Source: Bacteroidales bacterium
GTDB taxonomy: Bacteria > Bacteroidota > Bacteroidia > Bacteroidales > Bacteroidaceae
Reading direction: 5' to 3'
DNA: 11,535 bases
NCBI GenBank assembly: GCA_004555425.1
Contig: SFID01000130.1
Span: 1 to 11,535, forward strand
Part shown: in pieces, positions 6,555 through 11,535 of the stretch
Layout: each line of letters opens with the position of its first letter
Position numbering within the stretch: position 1 is the stretch's first letter
Made by a program: the position numbers and the translations under genes
The notes under the pieces: generated by a model
Seen by the model: the letters and a program-made list of their open reading frames with translations, nothing else
Told to the model about the DNA's origin: nothing
Database searches by the model: none

Positions 6555-6962
6555 TCATTCCCTCCAATCGTTAGTGGTTTCTGCGTTGCCCGAGGCGGTC
6601 GGCTGGTTGTCCTTCTTGAGGAACAGATGACCGATGAAGCGGGCCATGGGCTGGTAGATAAGGCGCCTCCTCAGCAGATAGACCATTGCGGCAATCACCA
6701 AGTAGGCCCCGCCCACGATGAGGTAGGCCGCCGACTCGCTGTGCAGCCACTCGTGGAGCGCCTGCACCAGGCTGAACGACAAGAACAGGAATGCCACAGC
6801 CACAACCATCAGCACGATGACGCCCAAACACAGCGCAGACAACAGCTGAATGGCCTTGGCCGTCAAGTCGTAGCGAGCCAACTCCAGTCGCAGGTCCACG
6901 TACTCGCGCACCTCGCGCACGAGATGGGTAAGTTCGGCAATTTTTTCGTCAGAGGAGAACAT
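6555..6962 (-). CDS. Holin-III-like/DUF1469 membrane protein (phage holin superfamily, probably not phage)
   Basis: This 135-residue inner-membrane protein has a charged amphipathic N-terminal helix (about 1-37, EKIAELTHLVREVREYVDLR) and two transmembrane helices at about 40-64 and 77-97, followed by a basic cytoplasmic tail (RRRLIYQP). This layout matches the putative actinobacteriophage holin III / DUF1469 family. No phage genes surround it. In Bacteroidetes this family commonly occurs with YtxH-type genes as an envelope or stress module, so lysis is unlikely to be its job. The start ATG at 6962 gives the full amphipathic helix. A 316-base structured gap separates it from the upstream YtxH gene, so it may have its own promoter. 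Confidence 0.82.
   Translation of the reverse strand: MFSSDEKIAELTHLVREVREYVDLRLELARYDLTAKAIQLLSALCLGVIVLMVVAVAFLFLSFSLVQALHEWLHSESAAYLIVGGAYLVIAAMVYLLRRRLIYQPMARFIGHLFLKKDNQPTASGNAETTNDWRE
6560..6565 (-). promoter_or_regulatory. Shine-Dalgarno-like GGAGGG
   Basis: GGAGGG lies six bases before the ATG at 6553 and inside the last codons of the upstream gene. Bacteroidetes mostly do not rely on anti-SD pairing, and no other gene in the window has such a sequence, so this may be a coding coincidence (it encodes WR) or may support coupled translation. Confidence 0.35.
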
Positions 6963-7030
6963 GAGGATTCGGTATCGGAATTTGTAGAGGTAGGTTCTAT
7001 AAATTGGCTTGCGATGAGTTTTCGGCTATC

Positions 7031-7110
7031 GTGCCGTAGGTTTTTGATTTTCGTGAGGGAGCGTAGCGGGCTACGTGACCGAATGAAAAACAAAAAGATA
7101 CGGTGCCTAC
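7031..7110. repeat. Imperfect inverted repeat with perfect apical hairpin
   Basis: The left part (GTGCCGTAGGTTTTTGATTT, 7031-7050) pairs imperfectly with the right part (7085-7107, including AAAAACAAAAAG and TACGGTGCC). At the apex is a perfect hairpin CGTAG-CGGG-CTACG (7062-7075). The A/T-rich and G/C-rich blocks are symmetric around this centre. Its nature is unknown; it could be another dispersed repeat. Confidence 0.5.
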
Positions 7111-7176
7111 CTAGATTCACAATGATGGCGCACGGCCGCCCTTGGGTCGCCAAACGCCCACTGTATAAAAGGGACA

Positions 7177-7244
7177 GACGAGTAAACAATGGTATCCTCT
7201 AGGGCGTGCTCACGCGCGCAGAGCCTTCCCGTTGTTTACTCGTC
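7177..7244 (-). terminator. Long stem-loop after the YtxH gene, probable terminator
   Basis: GACGAGTAAACAA (7177-7189) is the exact complement of 7232-7244. The loop holds a second perfect hairpin GCGTG-CT-CACGC (7204-7215). On the minus strand the structure begins 34 bases after the YtxH stop and is followed by TGTCCCTTTTATA, a modest T-run. It could terminate or process the YtxH transcript before the holin-like gene. Confidence 0.5.
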
Positions 7245-7278
7245 CACTTGCTTGCGCACCCATCAGGTGGCGGATCTG

Positions 7279-7470
7279 TTACTTGAGTTCGTCGATGTCG
7301 TCAACGAGGTCCTGCATTTCCTCACGGCTCAGCTTGATGCCTCTCTTGCGGAGAGCCTCAGCGATTTTGCTACGAGTCTCAGCACCCTTCTCGGGAGCAA
7401 AGAGCAGACCACAAGCAGCGCCTACTGCGGCACCGCCCAAAAATGCGGCTAGGAAGTTAATTGCTTTCAT
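7279..7470 (-). CDS. YtxH-domain small membrane protein
   Basis: This 63-residue protein starts with a glycine/alanine-rich transmembrane helix (about 5-25, FLAAFLGGAAVGAACGLLFAP) and continues with the family signature FAPEKGAETRSKIAEAL and a charged helical tail (RGIKLSREEMQDLVDDIDELK given here as family-like, acidic). YtxH proteins are small general-stress or envelope proteins of unknown molecular function. I prefer the ATG at 7470 over one nine codons upstream: the shorter form begins directly before the membrane helix, has a purine-rich AAGAAGAAT in front, and leaves a leader of about 35 bases from the -7 box at 7511-7518, whereas the longer form would leave only a few bases. Its likely partners are the two genes at 6308-6962. 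Confidence 0.85.
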   Translation of the reverse strand: MKAINFLAAFLGGAAVGAACGLLFAPEKGAETRSKIAEALRKRGIKLSREEMQDLVDDIDELK

Positions 7471-7510
7471 ATTCTTCTTAATTAAAAAGTGGTACATGCT
7501 TTCTTGCCCT

Positions 7511-7518
7511 CAAAGATA
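7511..7518 (-). promoter_or_regulatory. Bacteroidetes -7 box for the YtxH gene
   Basis: The minus strand reads TATCTTTG, an exact match to TAnnTTTG, about 40 bases before the YtxH ATG. A convincing -33 TTTG is not visible at the right distance, so the call rests on the -7 box and position. Confidence 0.55.
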
Positions 7519-7619
7519 AGCATTTCCCAAAGAACACAGCGCATACCAACCCGATTTTTTGCAAGAATCGGAGAAAAAAAGGAAATACAGGGTAGTTAGT
7601 ACAGTTTAACGCGCGAGAA

Positions 7620-7651
7620 TTTCGTCATCCAAGAAAACCTTTGTACTTTTG
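7620..7651 (+). promoter_or_regulatory. Bacteroidetes promoter of the SPOR lipoprotein gene
   Basis: TACTTTTG (7644-7651) matches the -7 consensus TAnnTTTG, and TTTC (7620-7623) stands 20 bases upstream as a near-consensus -33 element. Transcription would start near 7658, giving a leader of about 50 A/T-rich bases before the ATG at 7708. Confidence 0.65.
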
Positions 7652-7707
7652 CGCTATATTTACTATGCTCTAATACAGCCAATAATCCAACAAAAAATAT
7701 TTTCATT

Positions 7708-8232
7708 ATGAAGAAAACTCTCTTTCTGGGCGTGGCCCTCTGTTCACTGGTAGTAATGACTGGTTGTAAATCGAAAGACAGCGCCTATCGCGAAGCTTAC
7801 GAGCGCGCAATGAGCCAAGAGACCACAACCACCGAGCCCACCACACCCGTGGTAGTCACTCCCGCACCCGAAGAAAAGGTGAACGTAACGCCTGTTACGC
7901 CTGTTCAGAACCAGAACTCAAATGCAGGTGCCAACGACAGAGATGTACGCACCATCGACGGCGACATCTCGCTCGTGGCTGGCGAACCCCTCAAAACCTA
8001 CAGCGTAGTAGTTGGCAGCTTCGTAGGCAAGACGAATGCCGAGGGCCTCTGCAACACACTCCGCAACAAGGGTTACAACGCACGCGTGGTTAAAACGAGC
8101 GAAACCATCAAGGGACAAACGGGCTGGTACCGCGTTATCGCCTCTTCCTACGACGACAAGGGTTCCGCAGTTTCCTCACGCGACCAACTCAAAAGCACCT
8201 ACCAAGGCGCTTGGCTGCTCTACAGAAAGTAA
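7708..8232 (+). CDS. SPOR-domain lipoprotein
   Basis: This 174-residue lipoprotein carries a signal peptide with lipobox VMTGC, so Cys20 should be lipidated and the protein anchored to a membrane facing the periplasm. A low-complexity Thr/Pro/Val linker (about 39-70) leads to a SPOR domain (about 96-173: TYSVVVGSFVGKTNAEGLCN, GYNARVVKT, GWYRVIASSY, AWLLY). SPOR domains bind denuded peptidoglycan glycan strands at the septum, so a role in division or cell-wall maintenance is expected. It is transcribed alone, with its own promoter (7620-7651) and terminator (8283-8319), divergently from the YtxH gene. The start is well set by the signal peptide and the A-rich leader. Confidence 0.94.
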   Translation: MKKTLFLGVALCSLVVMTGCKSKDSAYREAYERAMSQETTTTEPTTPVVVTPAPEEKVNVTPVTPVQNQNSNAGANDRDVRTIDGDISLVAGEPLKTYSVVVGSFVGKTNAEGLCNTLRNKGYNARVVKTSETIKGQTGWYRVIASSYDDKGSAVSSRDQLKSTYQGAWLLYRK

Positions 8233-8282
8233 TATCCCCCGACATATACCTATATATATAAGGTGTAATCCTTACGAACACG

Positions 8283-8319
8283 AATCCCTGGCTCGCCCAC
8301 GCGAACCAGGGATTTTTTT
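8283..8319 (+). terminator. Intrinsic terminator of the SPOR lipoprotein gene
   Basis: AATCCCTGG (8283-8291) pairs perfectly with CCAGGGATT (8306-8314), extended inwards by TCG and CGA, and is followed by seven T (8313-8319). It stands 50 bases after the stop codon. Confidence 0.88.
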
Positions 8320-8367
8320 CGCTTCGCAGCATTGATCAAGAGCCAGGCTAGCACATAAGGCTGGTCC

Positions 8368-8389
8368 TACCTTTGCTTATACAAAGATA
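8368..8389. promoter_or_regulatory. Two opposed -7 boxes forming a near-palindrome
   Basis: TACCTTTG on the plus strand (8368-8375) and TATCTTTG on the minus strand (8382-8389) both match TAnnTTTG and are separated by six bases. No -33 elements are convincing, and no gene lies properly downstream on either side: the plus-strand transcript would be antisense to the HxlR gene. It could drive antisense RNA or be an operator-like palindrome. Confidence 0.35.
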
Positions 8390-8495
8390 ATACATTTTTT
8401 CATTAATGCAACGTAGCCAGTGGTCTCATAAAGGAAAATTCTATTTGAAATATTGGATATCATTTTTTATCGGTGCTACGAAGCTTGTCAGATGA

Positions 8496-8867
8496 TCATT
8501 CGTTCTTTTCTCTATCCTTAATAATTTCTTCCATGTTCTCCATCGCCCATTTAATTATGTTTTCCACTAAAGGAAGGAACGATAGGGCACGAGGAGTAAG
8601 AGAGTATACCACACGAGGGGGAACTTCGGGAAATACCTCGCGAGTGACGAAGCCATCCACTTCGAGTGTGCGAAGCGTCTGAGTGAGAGACTTCTGAGAG
8701 ATGTCGGGAATCTGACGTTGCAGTTCCTTGAAACGCACAGGCTCCCTGTGCTGCAGGCTGTACAGCACAAGGAGCGACCATTTGTCACCCACACGCGACA
8801 GGACGTTGCGGATAGGACAATCGGGAAATAAAGCGTCTCTTAATTCTTTATTCTTCTGATTATTCAT
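8496..8867 (-). CDS. HxlR-family (MarR-like winged-helix) transcriptional regulator
   Basis: This 123-residue regulator matches the HxlR family in full length. The signature CPIRNVLSRVGDKWSLLVLY (17-36) opens the winged helix; RFKELQRQIPDISQKSLTQT (45-64) contains the recognition helix and PRVVYSLTPRA (84-94) the wing. HxlR proteins bind as dimers and often sense reactive aldehydes, quinones or disulfide stress through the conserved N-terminal cysteine, here C17. The start codon overlaps the stop codon of the cupin gene by one base (TAATG), so it is translated from the same mRNA and may autoregulate that operon. Confidence 0.93.
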   Translation of the reverse strand: MNNQKNKELRDALFPDCPIRNVLSRVGDKWSLLVLYSLQHREPVRFKELQRQIPDISQKSLTQTLRTLEVDGFVTREVFPEVPPRVVYSLTPRALSFLPLVENIIKWAMENMEEIIKDREKNE

Positions 8868-9241
8868 TATTTATTTAATGGGATGATGTTTGCATCGTCC
8901 ATAAAACTGGTGATTGGCTTTGCCTCGTACTGGATGCACATCATCACCATTTCATTGTCAGAAGTGTTACGCAAAGCACGTACGCCAGCAGGAGCCACAC
9001 GGATGACAGAGCCTTCGCTTACGGCCATCTTCTCGCCATCTACTTCATACTCGCCCTTGCCCGAGATGATTACATAAATCTCTTCGTGGGTTTTGTGTGA
9101 GTGGAGGAAAGGCGCATCTTCTCCAGCAGCCAGACACTGCAACGATACTTCTGCACCTGTCATACCGAGTTCCTGGCCAAGGAAAATCTTACCTTCCACG
9201 TTCTGCCAACCATTGAGGTTCTTGATTGCATAATTCTTCAT
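8867..9241 (-). CDS. Small single-domain cupin
   Basis: This 124-residue protein is a conserved beta-barrel cupin. Motif 1 is present as HSHKTHEEIYVIISGKG (H47, H49, E54, G61). Motif 2 (PAGVRALRN, 84-92) lacks the usual histidine, where A89 or R88 stands, so the metal site has at most three of the four classic ligands. Many such proteins act as small isomerases, dioxygenase-like enzymes or sugar/quinol binders; the substrate is not predictable. I chose the ATG at 9241 because it lies about 40 bases after a good promoter (9286-9315); the frame stays open for 41 further codons upstream, but that part crosses the promoter and looks non-coding. It forms an operon with the HxlR gene. Confidence 0.9.
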   Translation of the reverse strand: MKNYAIKNLNGWQNVEGKIFLGQELGMTGAEVSLQCLAAGEDAPFLHSHKTHEEIYVIISGKGEYEVDGEKMAVSEGSVIRVAPAGVRALRNTSDNEMVMMCIQYEAKPITSFMDDANIIPLNK

Positions 9242-9285
9242 AATGTACTGTTGTTTTAAGTAAAAACTTGTTGATTTTGCGAGTG

Positions 9286-9315
9286 CAAAGTTACCGAAAT
9301 TCTTTGGGTTACGCA
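9286..9315 (-). promoter_or_regulatory. Promoter of the cupin-HxlR operon
   Basis: The minus strand has TAACTTTG (9293-9286) as -7 box and TTG (9315-9313) 19 bases upstream as the core of a -33 element. The stretch 9275-9294 is 19/20 identical to 10101-10120 before the DUF1349 gene. Confidence 0.7.
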
Positions 9316-9419
9316 AGAAGGCACTTTTAATTGCCTTGGTTACCAAAAGGTTTGAATTGGTCATTTCAGATGCTTATAAATTTGACTTTAAATTATTTTA
9401 ATATAGTACATACTGCCTT

Positions 9420-10100
9420 TTACTGATTATTCTTCAACCAATCCACACGACGCTGATCAGGGAGGTGCTTCACCTTGAAGTCAGAGAATTTTGCCTTGAA
9501 GCCTTCGCCATCAGGACAAGCTGCAAATGGTCCTACTTGGAGCGGACAGTTGTCCTGCATCCAAAGGGTACGCATCATGGTGTATTCCTTATCATCGAAG
9601 CTGTAGTAAATCTCAATGGCATCGAGACGACGGACGGCTTTTAGCCAGAGGTGAGGGATAGGGTTCTCCAACTGGATGACGCTCCAGTCCGAGGTGTGAT
9701 GAGTGACAACGGCCGAGATATTGTACTTGCCTTCGACAAACTCAATGCCGAACTTTACCCAATTCTCATGATTCTGACGAATCATCATACCAGCATGATC
9801 GAAACGCACCTTGTAGTCACCGCTAACCTTGATCTTTGCTTCGAACTCACCGCCGTATGTAGCATAGAGGAAGGGGCCGTCGTCAACGGTGAATCCGTAG
9901 TGAGCGATACGCCAGTAGTCGGTTTGACCGGGAACGTCCATTTCGAGTGTACCGCCCTTGATGGTGTAAAACTCTGGCTCGTTGAACCACTGCATTTTGT
10001 CTAAGGTCTGTGCCTTGAGTGAGGCACCTGAGAACATTGCTACGAAAGCAAAAAGAATGACTTTTTTTATGATGTAAAGCAGATTTACAGATTGTTGCAT
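9420..10100 (-). CDS. Secreted DUF1349 (YesU-like, concanavalin-fold) protein
   Basis: This protein (226 residues from the ATG) has an N-terminal signal peptide, with a likely cleavage after SLKA (about residue 30), followed by a domain typical of DUF1349: WRIAHYGFTVDDGPFLYA, GGEFEAKIKVSGDYKVRFDHAGMM given as separate blocks, ENWVKFGIEF, VGPFAACP and a closing FSDFKVKHLP. The family adopts a concanavalin-like beta-sandwich and is linked to carbohydrate metabolism in Bacillus (YesU), though its exact activity is unknown. The start is debatable. The ATG at 10100 would leave a leader of only a few bases after the -7 box, and the hydrophobic core with its KK pair would fit better if translation began at residue 11 (an ATA codon). 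The gene is monocistronic and close to the PAS-LuxR regulator. Confidence 0.87.
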   Translation of the reverse strand: MQQSVNLLYIIKKVILFAFVAMFSGASLKAQTLDKMQWFNEPEFYTIKGGTLEMDVPGQTDYWRIAHYGFTVDDGPFLYATYGGEFEAKIKVSGDYKVRFDHAGMMIRQNHENWVKFGIEFVEGKYNISAVVTHHTSDWSVIQLENPIPHLWLKAVRRLDAIEIYYSFDDKEYTMMRTLWMQDNCPLQVGPFAACPDGEGFKAKFSDFKVKHLPDQRRVDWLKNNQ

Positions 10101-10111
10101 TTTTGCGAGTG

Positions 10112-10142
10112 CAAAGGTACGCTTTCTCCATAAGCCTTACAA
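10112..10142 (-). promoter_or_regulatory. Promoter of the DUF1349 gene
   Basis: The minus strand has TACCTTTG (10119-10112) as -7 box and TTG (10142-10140) 20 bases upstream. The initial transcribed region forms TTTGC-ACTC-GCAAA, a palindrome shared with the cupin promoter. Confidence 0.7.
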
Positions 10143-10234
10143 TAGTCAATTATAACCATTCTCAAAACCTTATTGCTCAGCTCGTAGAGACGCTTGCCAG
10201 AGCAAGAACCGAAAAACCTTACAACCTCATAACC

Positions 10235-10987
10235 TCAAATTATCCCCATGACTCTTGCCACCTTACATGCCTCAATGGCATGATCCACGTTCAGTTTTTC
10301 AAGAATATTCTGACGATGTCGATTGACGGTATTTATACTGATGGATAGGATGTCAGCAATTTCTTTTGAGAGTTTGCCTTGGTCGATTGGCCTTAGCACC
10401 TCAAGCTCGCGCACGGAGAGCACGTCCTCGTAATCCTTTCTCGACATGATGCGAACCTCTCCCGTACGGGTGTTGATGATTTTTGCTCTGTGGTCTTCAT
10501 CTTTGGCAAGCGTATAGACACAAGCCATAAGACGGAAATTACCATTCGGGGAGATAATCATAGGAAACATGCGATGCTCCACTGTTCTCCAAGCGCCATC
10601 TTTGTCACGCAGTCGCATAAAGTCACTCAGATAGAAATCGCGACGAATATCTATGGATAAAGGTTTAATCATGTGTACAAACGCCACCTCGGCATGGCGA
10701 TGAGCCAGATCATCAGCGTCGGCACGATTATAGATGAAGCCCTCGTAGAGTGAGGGAATCACATCCTGACGCTCCTCTCTGGCCAATCCAAGTACGTCAG
10801 CAAGCCCACCGAAGTAGCAATAGCTGCAGTTCAGTTTGTTGTCGCCCATCGACACTATGGCATTTTCGGTGAAGGCATACGCTCTGATCATTGAGCGACA
10901 TTCCTCCACTTGATGTTCTTCTTCGCTGTCATCAACAAATTGCTGTGACAGGTACATTTGGTTTATCGTATCAAATTCTTTATCCAT
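10235..10987 (-). CDS. PAS-like/LuxR-type HTH transcriptional regulator
   Basis: This 250-residue regulator ends in a LuxR/GerE helix-turn-helix (about 188-247: LSVRELEVLRPIDQGKLSKE, IADILSISINTVNRHRQNIL, EKLNV), which binds DNA. The preceding 180 residues lack a receiver domain; residues about 41-165 resemble a PAS fold (LGLAREERQDVIPSLYEG, RDKDGAWRTVEHRM), suggesting a cytoplasmic ligand or redox sensor. A cluster of cysteines (C54, C57) in NCSYC is notable. No membrane segment is visible. This architecture is frequent in Bacteroides and Prevotella. It lies 134 bases upstream of the DUF1349 gene on the same strand and is the obvious candidate regulator for that gene and possibly the cupin operon. 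Confidence 0.9.
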   Translation of the reverse strand: MDKEFDTINQMYLSQQFVDDSEEEHQVEECRSMIRAYAFTENAIVSMGDNKLNCSYCYFGGLADVLGLAREERQDVIPSLYEGFIYNRADADDLAHRHAEVAFVHMIKPLSIDIRRDFYLSDFMRLRDKDGAWRTVEHRMFPMIISPNGNFRLMACVYTLAKDEDHRAKIINTRTGEVRIMSRKDYEDVLSVRELEVLRPIDQGKLSKEIADILSISINTVNRHRQNILEKLNVDHAIEACKVARVMGII

Positions 10988-11059
10988 AGGCTATTAGAAA
11001 CTATAACTTTGCCCCCATTATTCTTAAGGATTATAATTACGCAAAATACGGTTTTACAT

Positions 11060-11535
11060 CTATAAGAATGGCACAAGATATACTGGCAGAAATATCACAT
11101 CCTTGTCTTTGCCCAGGTCTTTGGTGTATATAAGATATTTCCTGTCTATGCGGTCTGAATATTTTTCAGAGAAGAGGTCGAGGGAAACGTGCCTTTTGTA
11201 GCTTGACGACTTAACCTCAAGTGGGCATATTTTTGAATGTTGCGAAAGCAGGAAATCTATTTCATATAGATGATTGCTCGTTGTGCTGGGAAATGTGTAA
11301 TAGAACAATTCGTTGCCAGATGCCTTAAGCATTTGAGCCACTACATTCTCATACACGTAACCCAAATCGGCAGACAACTTGTCGCTTAAGAGTTTCTGGT
11401 ATATGACATTCTCAGTAAAGTCCTTGTCCTTAAATGCCTGGGTGACAAAGAGTCCTGTATCCGACATAAACATCTTATAGCGTGATACATTGCGATGAAG
11501 ATTCATCCCGACACTTGGGTCATTGGCGTGATAGG
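11060..11535 (-). CDS. DUF4143-containing AAA ATPase, C-terminal part (cut by window edge)
   Basis: The frame is open to the right edge of the window (visible 157 residues, starting YHANDPSVG), so the ATG at 11506 is internal and the gene continues outside. The visible part is the C-terminal DUF4143 region: RYKMFMSDTGLFVTQAF, LGYVYENVVAQMLKASG and YEIDFLL...CPLEVKSS, the last resembling the D...ExK core of PD-(D/E)xK nuclease folds. Complete members carry an N-terminal AAA_14 ATPase domain with Walker motifs and occur in many near-identical copies in Bacteroidales. Their function is unsettled; a defence or DNA-related role has been considered. This is a partial gene by window cut, not by mutation. 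Confidence 0.93.
   Translation of the reverse strand, partial: YHANDPSVGMNLHRNVSRYKMFMSDTGLFVTQAFKDKDFTENVIYQKLLSDKLSADLGYVYENVVAQMLKASGNELFYYTFPSTTSNHLYEIDFLLSQHSKICPLEVKSSSYKRHVSLDLFSEKYSDRIDRKYLIYTKDLGKDKDVIFLPVYLVPFL

Larger units (their letters stand above)
6963..7278. other. 316-base gap with two palindromic structures
   Basis: No coding frame is supported. Two palindromes occupy the middle and right: an imperfect inverted repeat around 7031-7110 and the 7177-7244 stem-loop directly downstream of the YtxH stop codon. A weak minus-strand -7 match (TATCTTTT, 7093-7100) could serve the holin-like gene. The remaining bases show nothing recognisable. Confidence 0.5.
8233..8495. other. Gap with terminator, repeat fragment and paired -7 boxes
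   Basis: This 263-base convergent gap holds the copy of TATATATAAGGTGT (8253-8266), the SPOR-gene terminator (8283-8319) and a face-to-face pair of -7-like boxes (8368-8389). CGTAGC (8412-8417) and GCTACG (8475-8480) could pair over distance. No coding frame is supported. Confidence 0.5.

Noticed and set aside
6555..6962. Prophage remnant suggested by a holin-family protein
   Set aside because: No other phage gene is nearby; this family is commonly chromosomal beside YtxH-type genes in Bacteroidetes.
9242..9364. N-terminal extension of the cupin frame by 41 codons
   Set aside because: The extension crosses the promoter boxes at 9286-9315 and lacks cupin similarity; the ATG at 9241 fits the family length.
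11004..11011. Plus-strand TAACTTTG box between the LuxR and DUF4143 genes
   Set aside because: Matches the -7 consensus, but no -33 element and no plus-strand gene follow; it would only produce antisense RNA to the DUF4143 gene.

Overview
The window looks like chromosome from a member of the Bacteroidales, probably Prevotellaceae or a close relative (inference). Three things point there: several gene starts carry the Bacteroidetes -7 box TAnnTTTG; almost no gene has a Shine-Dalgarno sequence; and the gene families (Ser-type sulfatase, SPOR lipoprotein, YtxH/holin-like membrane pair, PAS-LuxR regulator, DUF4143 ATPase) are typical of that group. Thirteen genes are supported, one of them cut by the right edge. 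No rRNA, tRNA, CRISPR array, integrase or transposase was found.

Layout. Bases 1-703 hold no convincing gene but are unusually rich in inverted repeats, including a 118-base segment that can fold almost completely into a three-armed cloverleaf. Bases 704-3333 (+) encode an OmpR-type response regulator and its membrane sensor kinase, separated by a 215-base gap with four small hairpins and a 9-bp tandem repeat. Bases 3472-5016 (-) encode a secreted Ser-type sulfatase, converging on the kinase across a perfect 26-bp inverted repeat. A 268-base MITE-like palindromic element (5062-5329) separates the sulfatase from an RluA-family pseudouridine synthase (5346-6242, -). Next come a small basic protein, a holin-III-like membrane protein and a YtxH protein (6308-7470, -), probably one envelope or stress module. 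A divergent SPOR lipoprotein follows (7708-8232, +) with a clear terminator.

From about 8380 rightwards the sequence is more AT-rich by eye and all genes lie on the minus strand: a PAS/LuxR regulator, a secreted DUF1349 protein, and a cupin translationally coupled to an HxlR regulator. The DUF1349 and cupin promoters share 19 of 20 bases around the -7 box, including a TTTGC-n4-GCAAA palindrome, so co-regulation is plausible. The window ends inside the C-terminal part of a DUF4143 ATPase.

No complete new defence or mobile system is visible. The most unusual content is in the gaps between genes: nearly every one holds a palindromic element, and several share short motifs (CACGAAT, CTGAGTAGTT, TATATATAAGGTGT). 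This suggests one or more families of dispersed non-coding repeats that may act as structured RNA, terminators or non-autonomous mobile elements.
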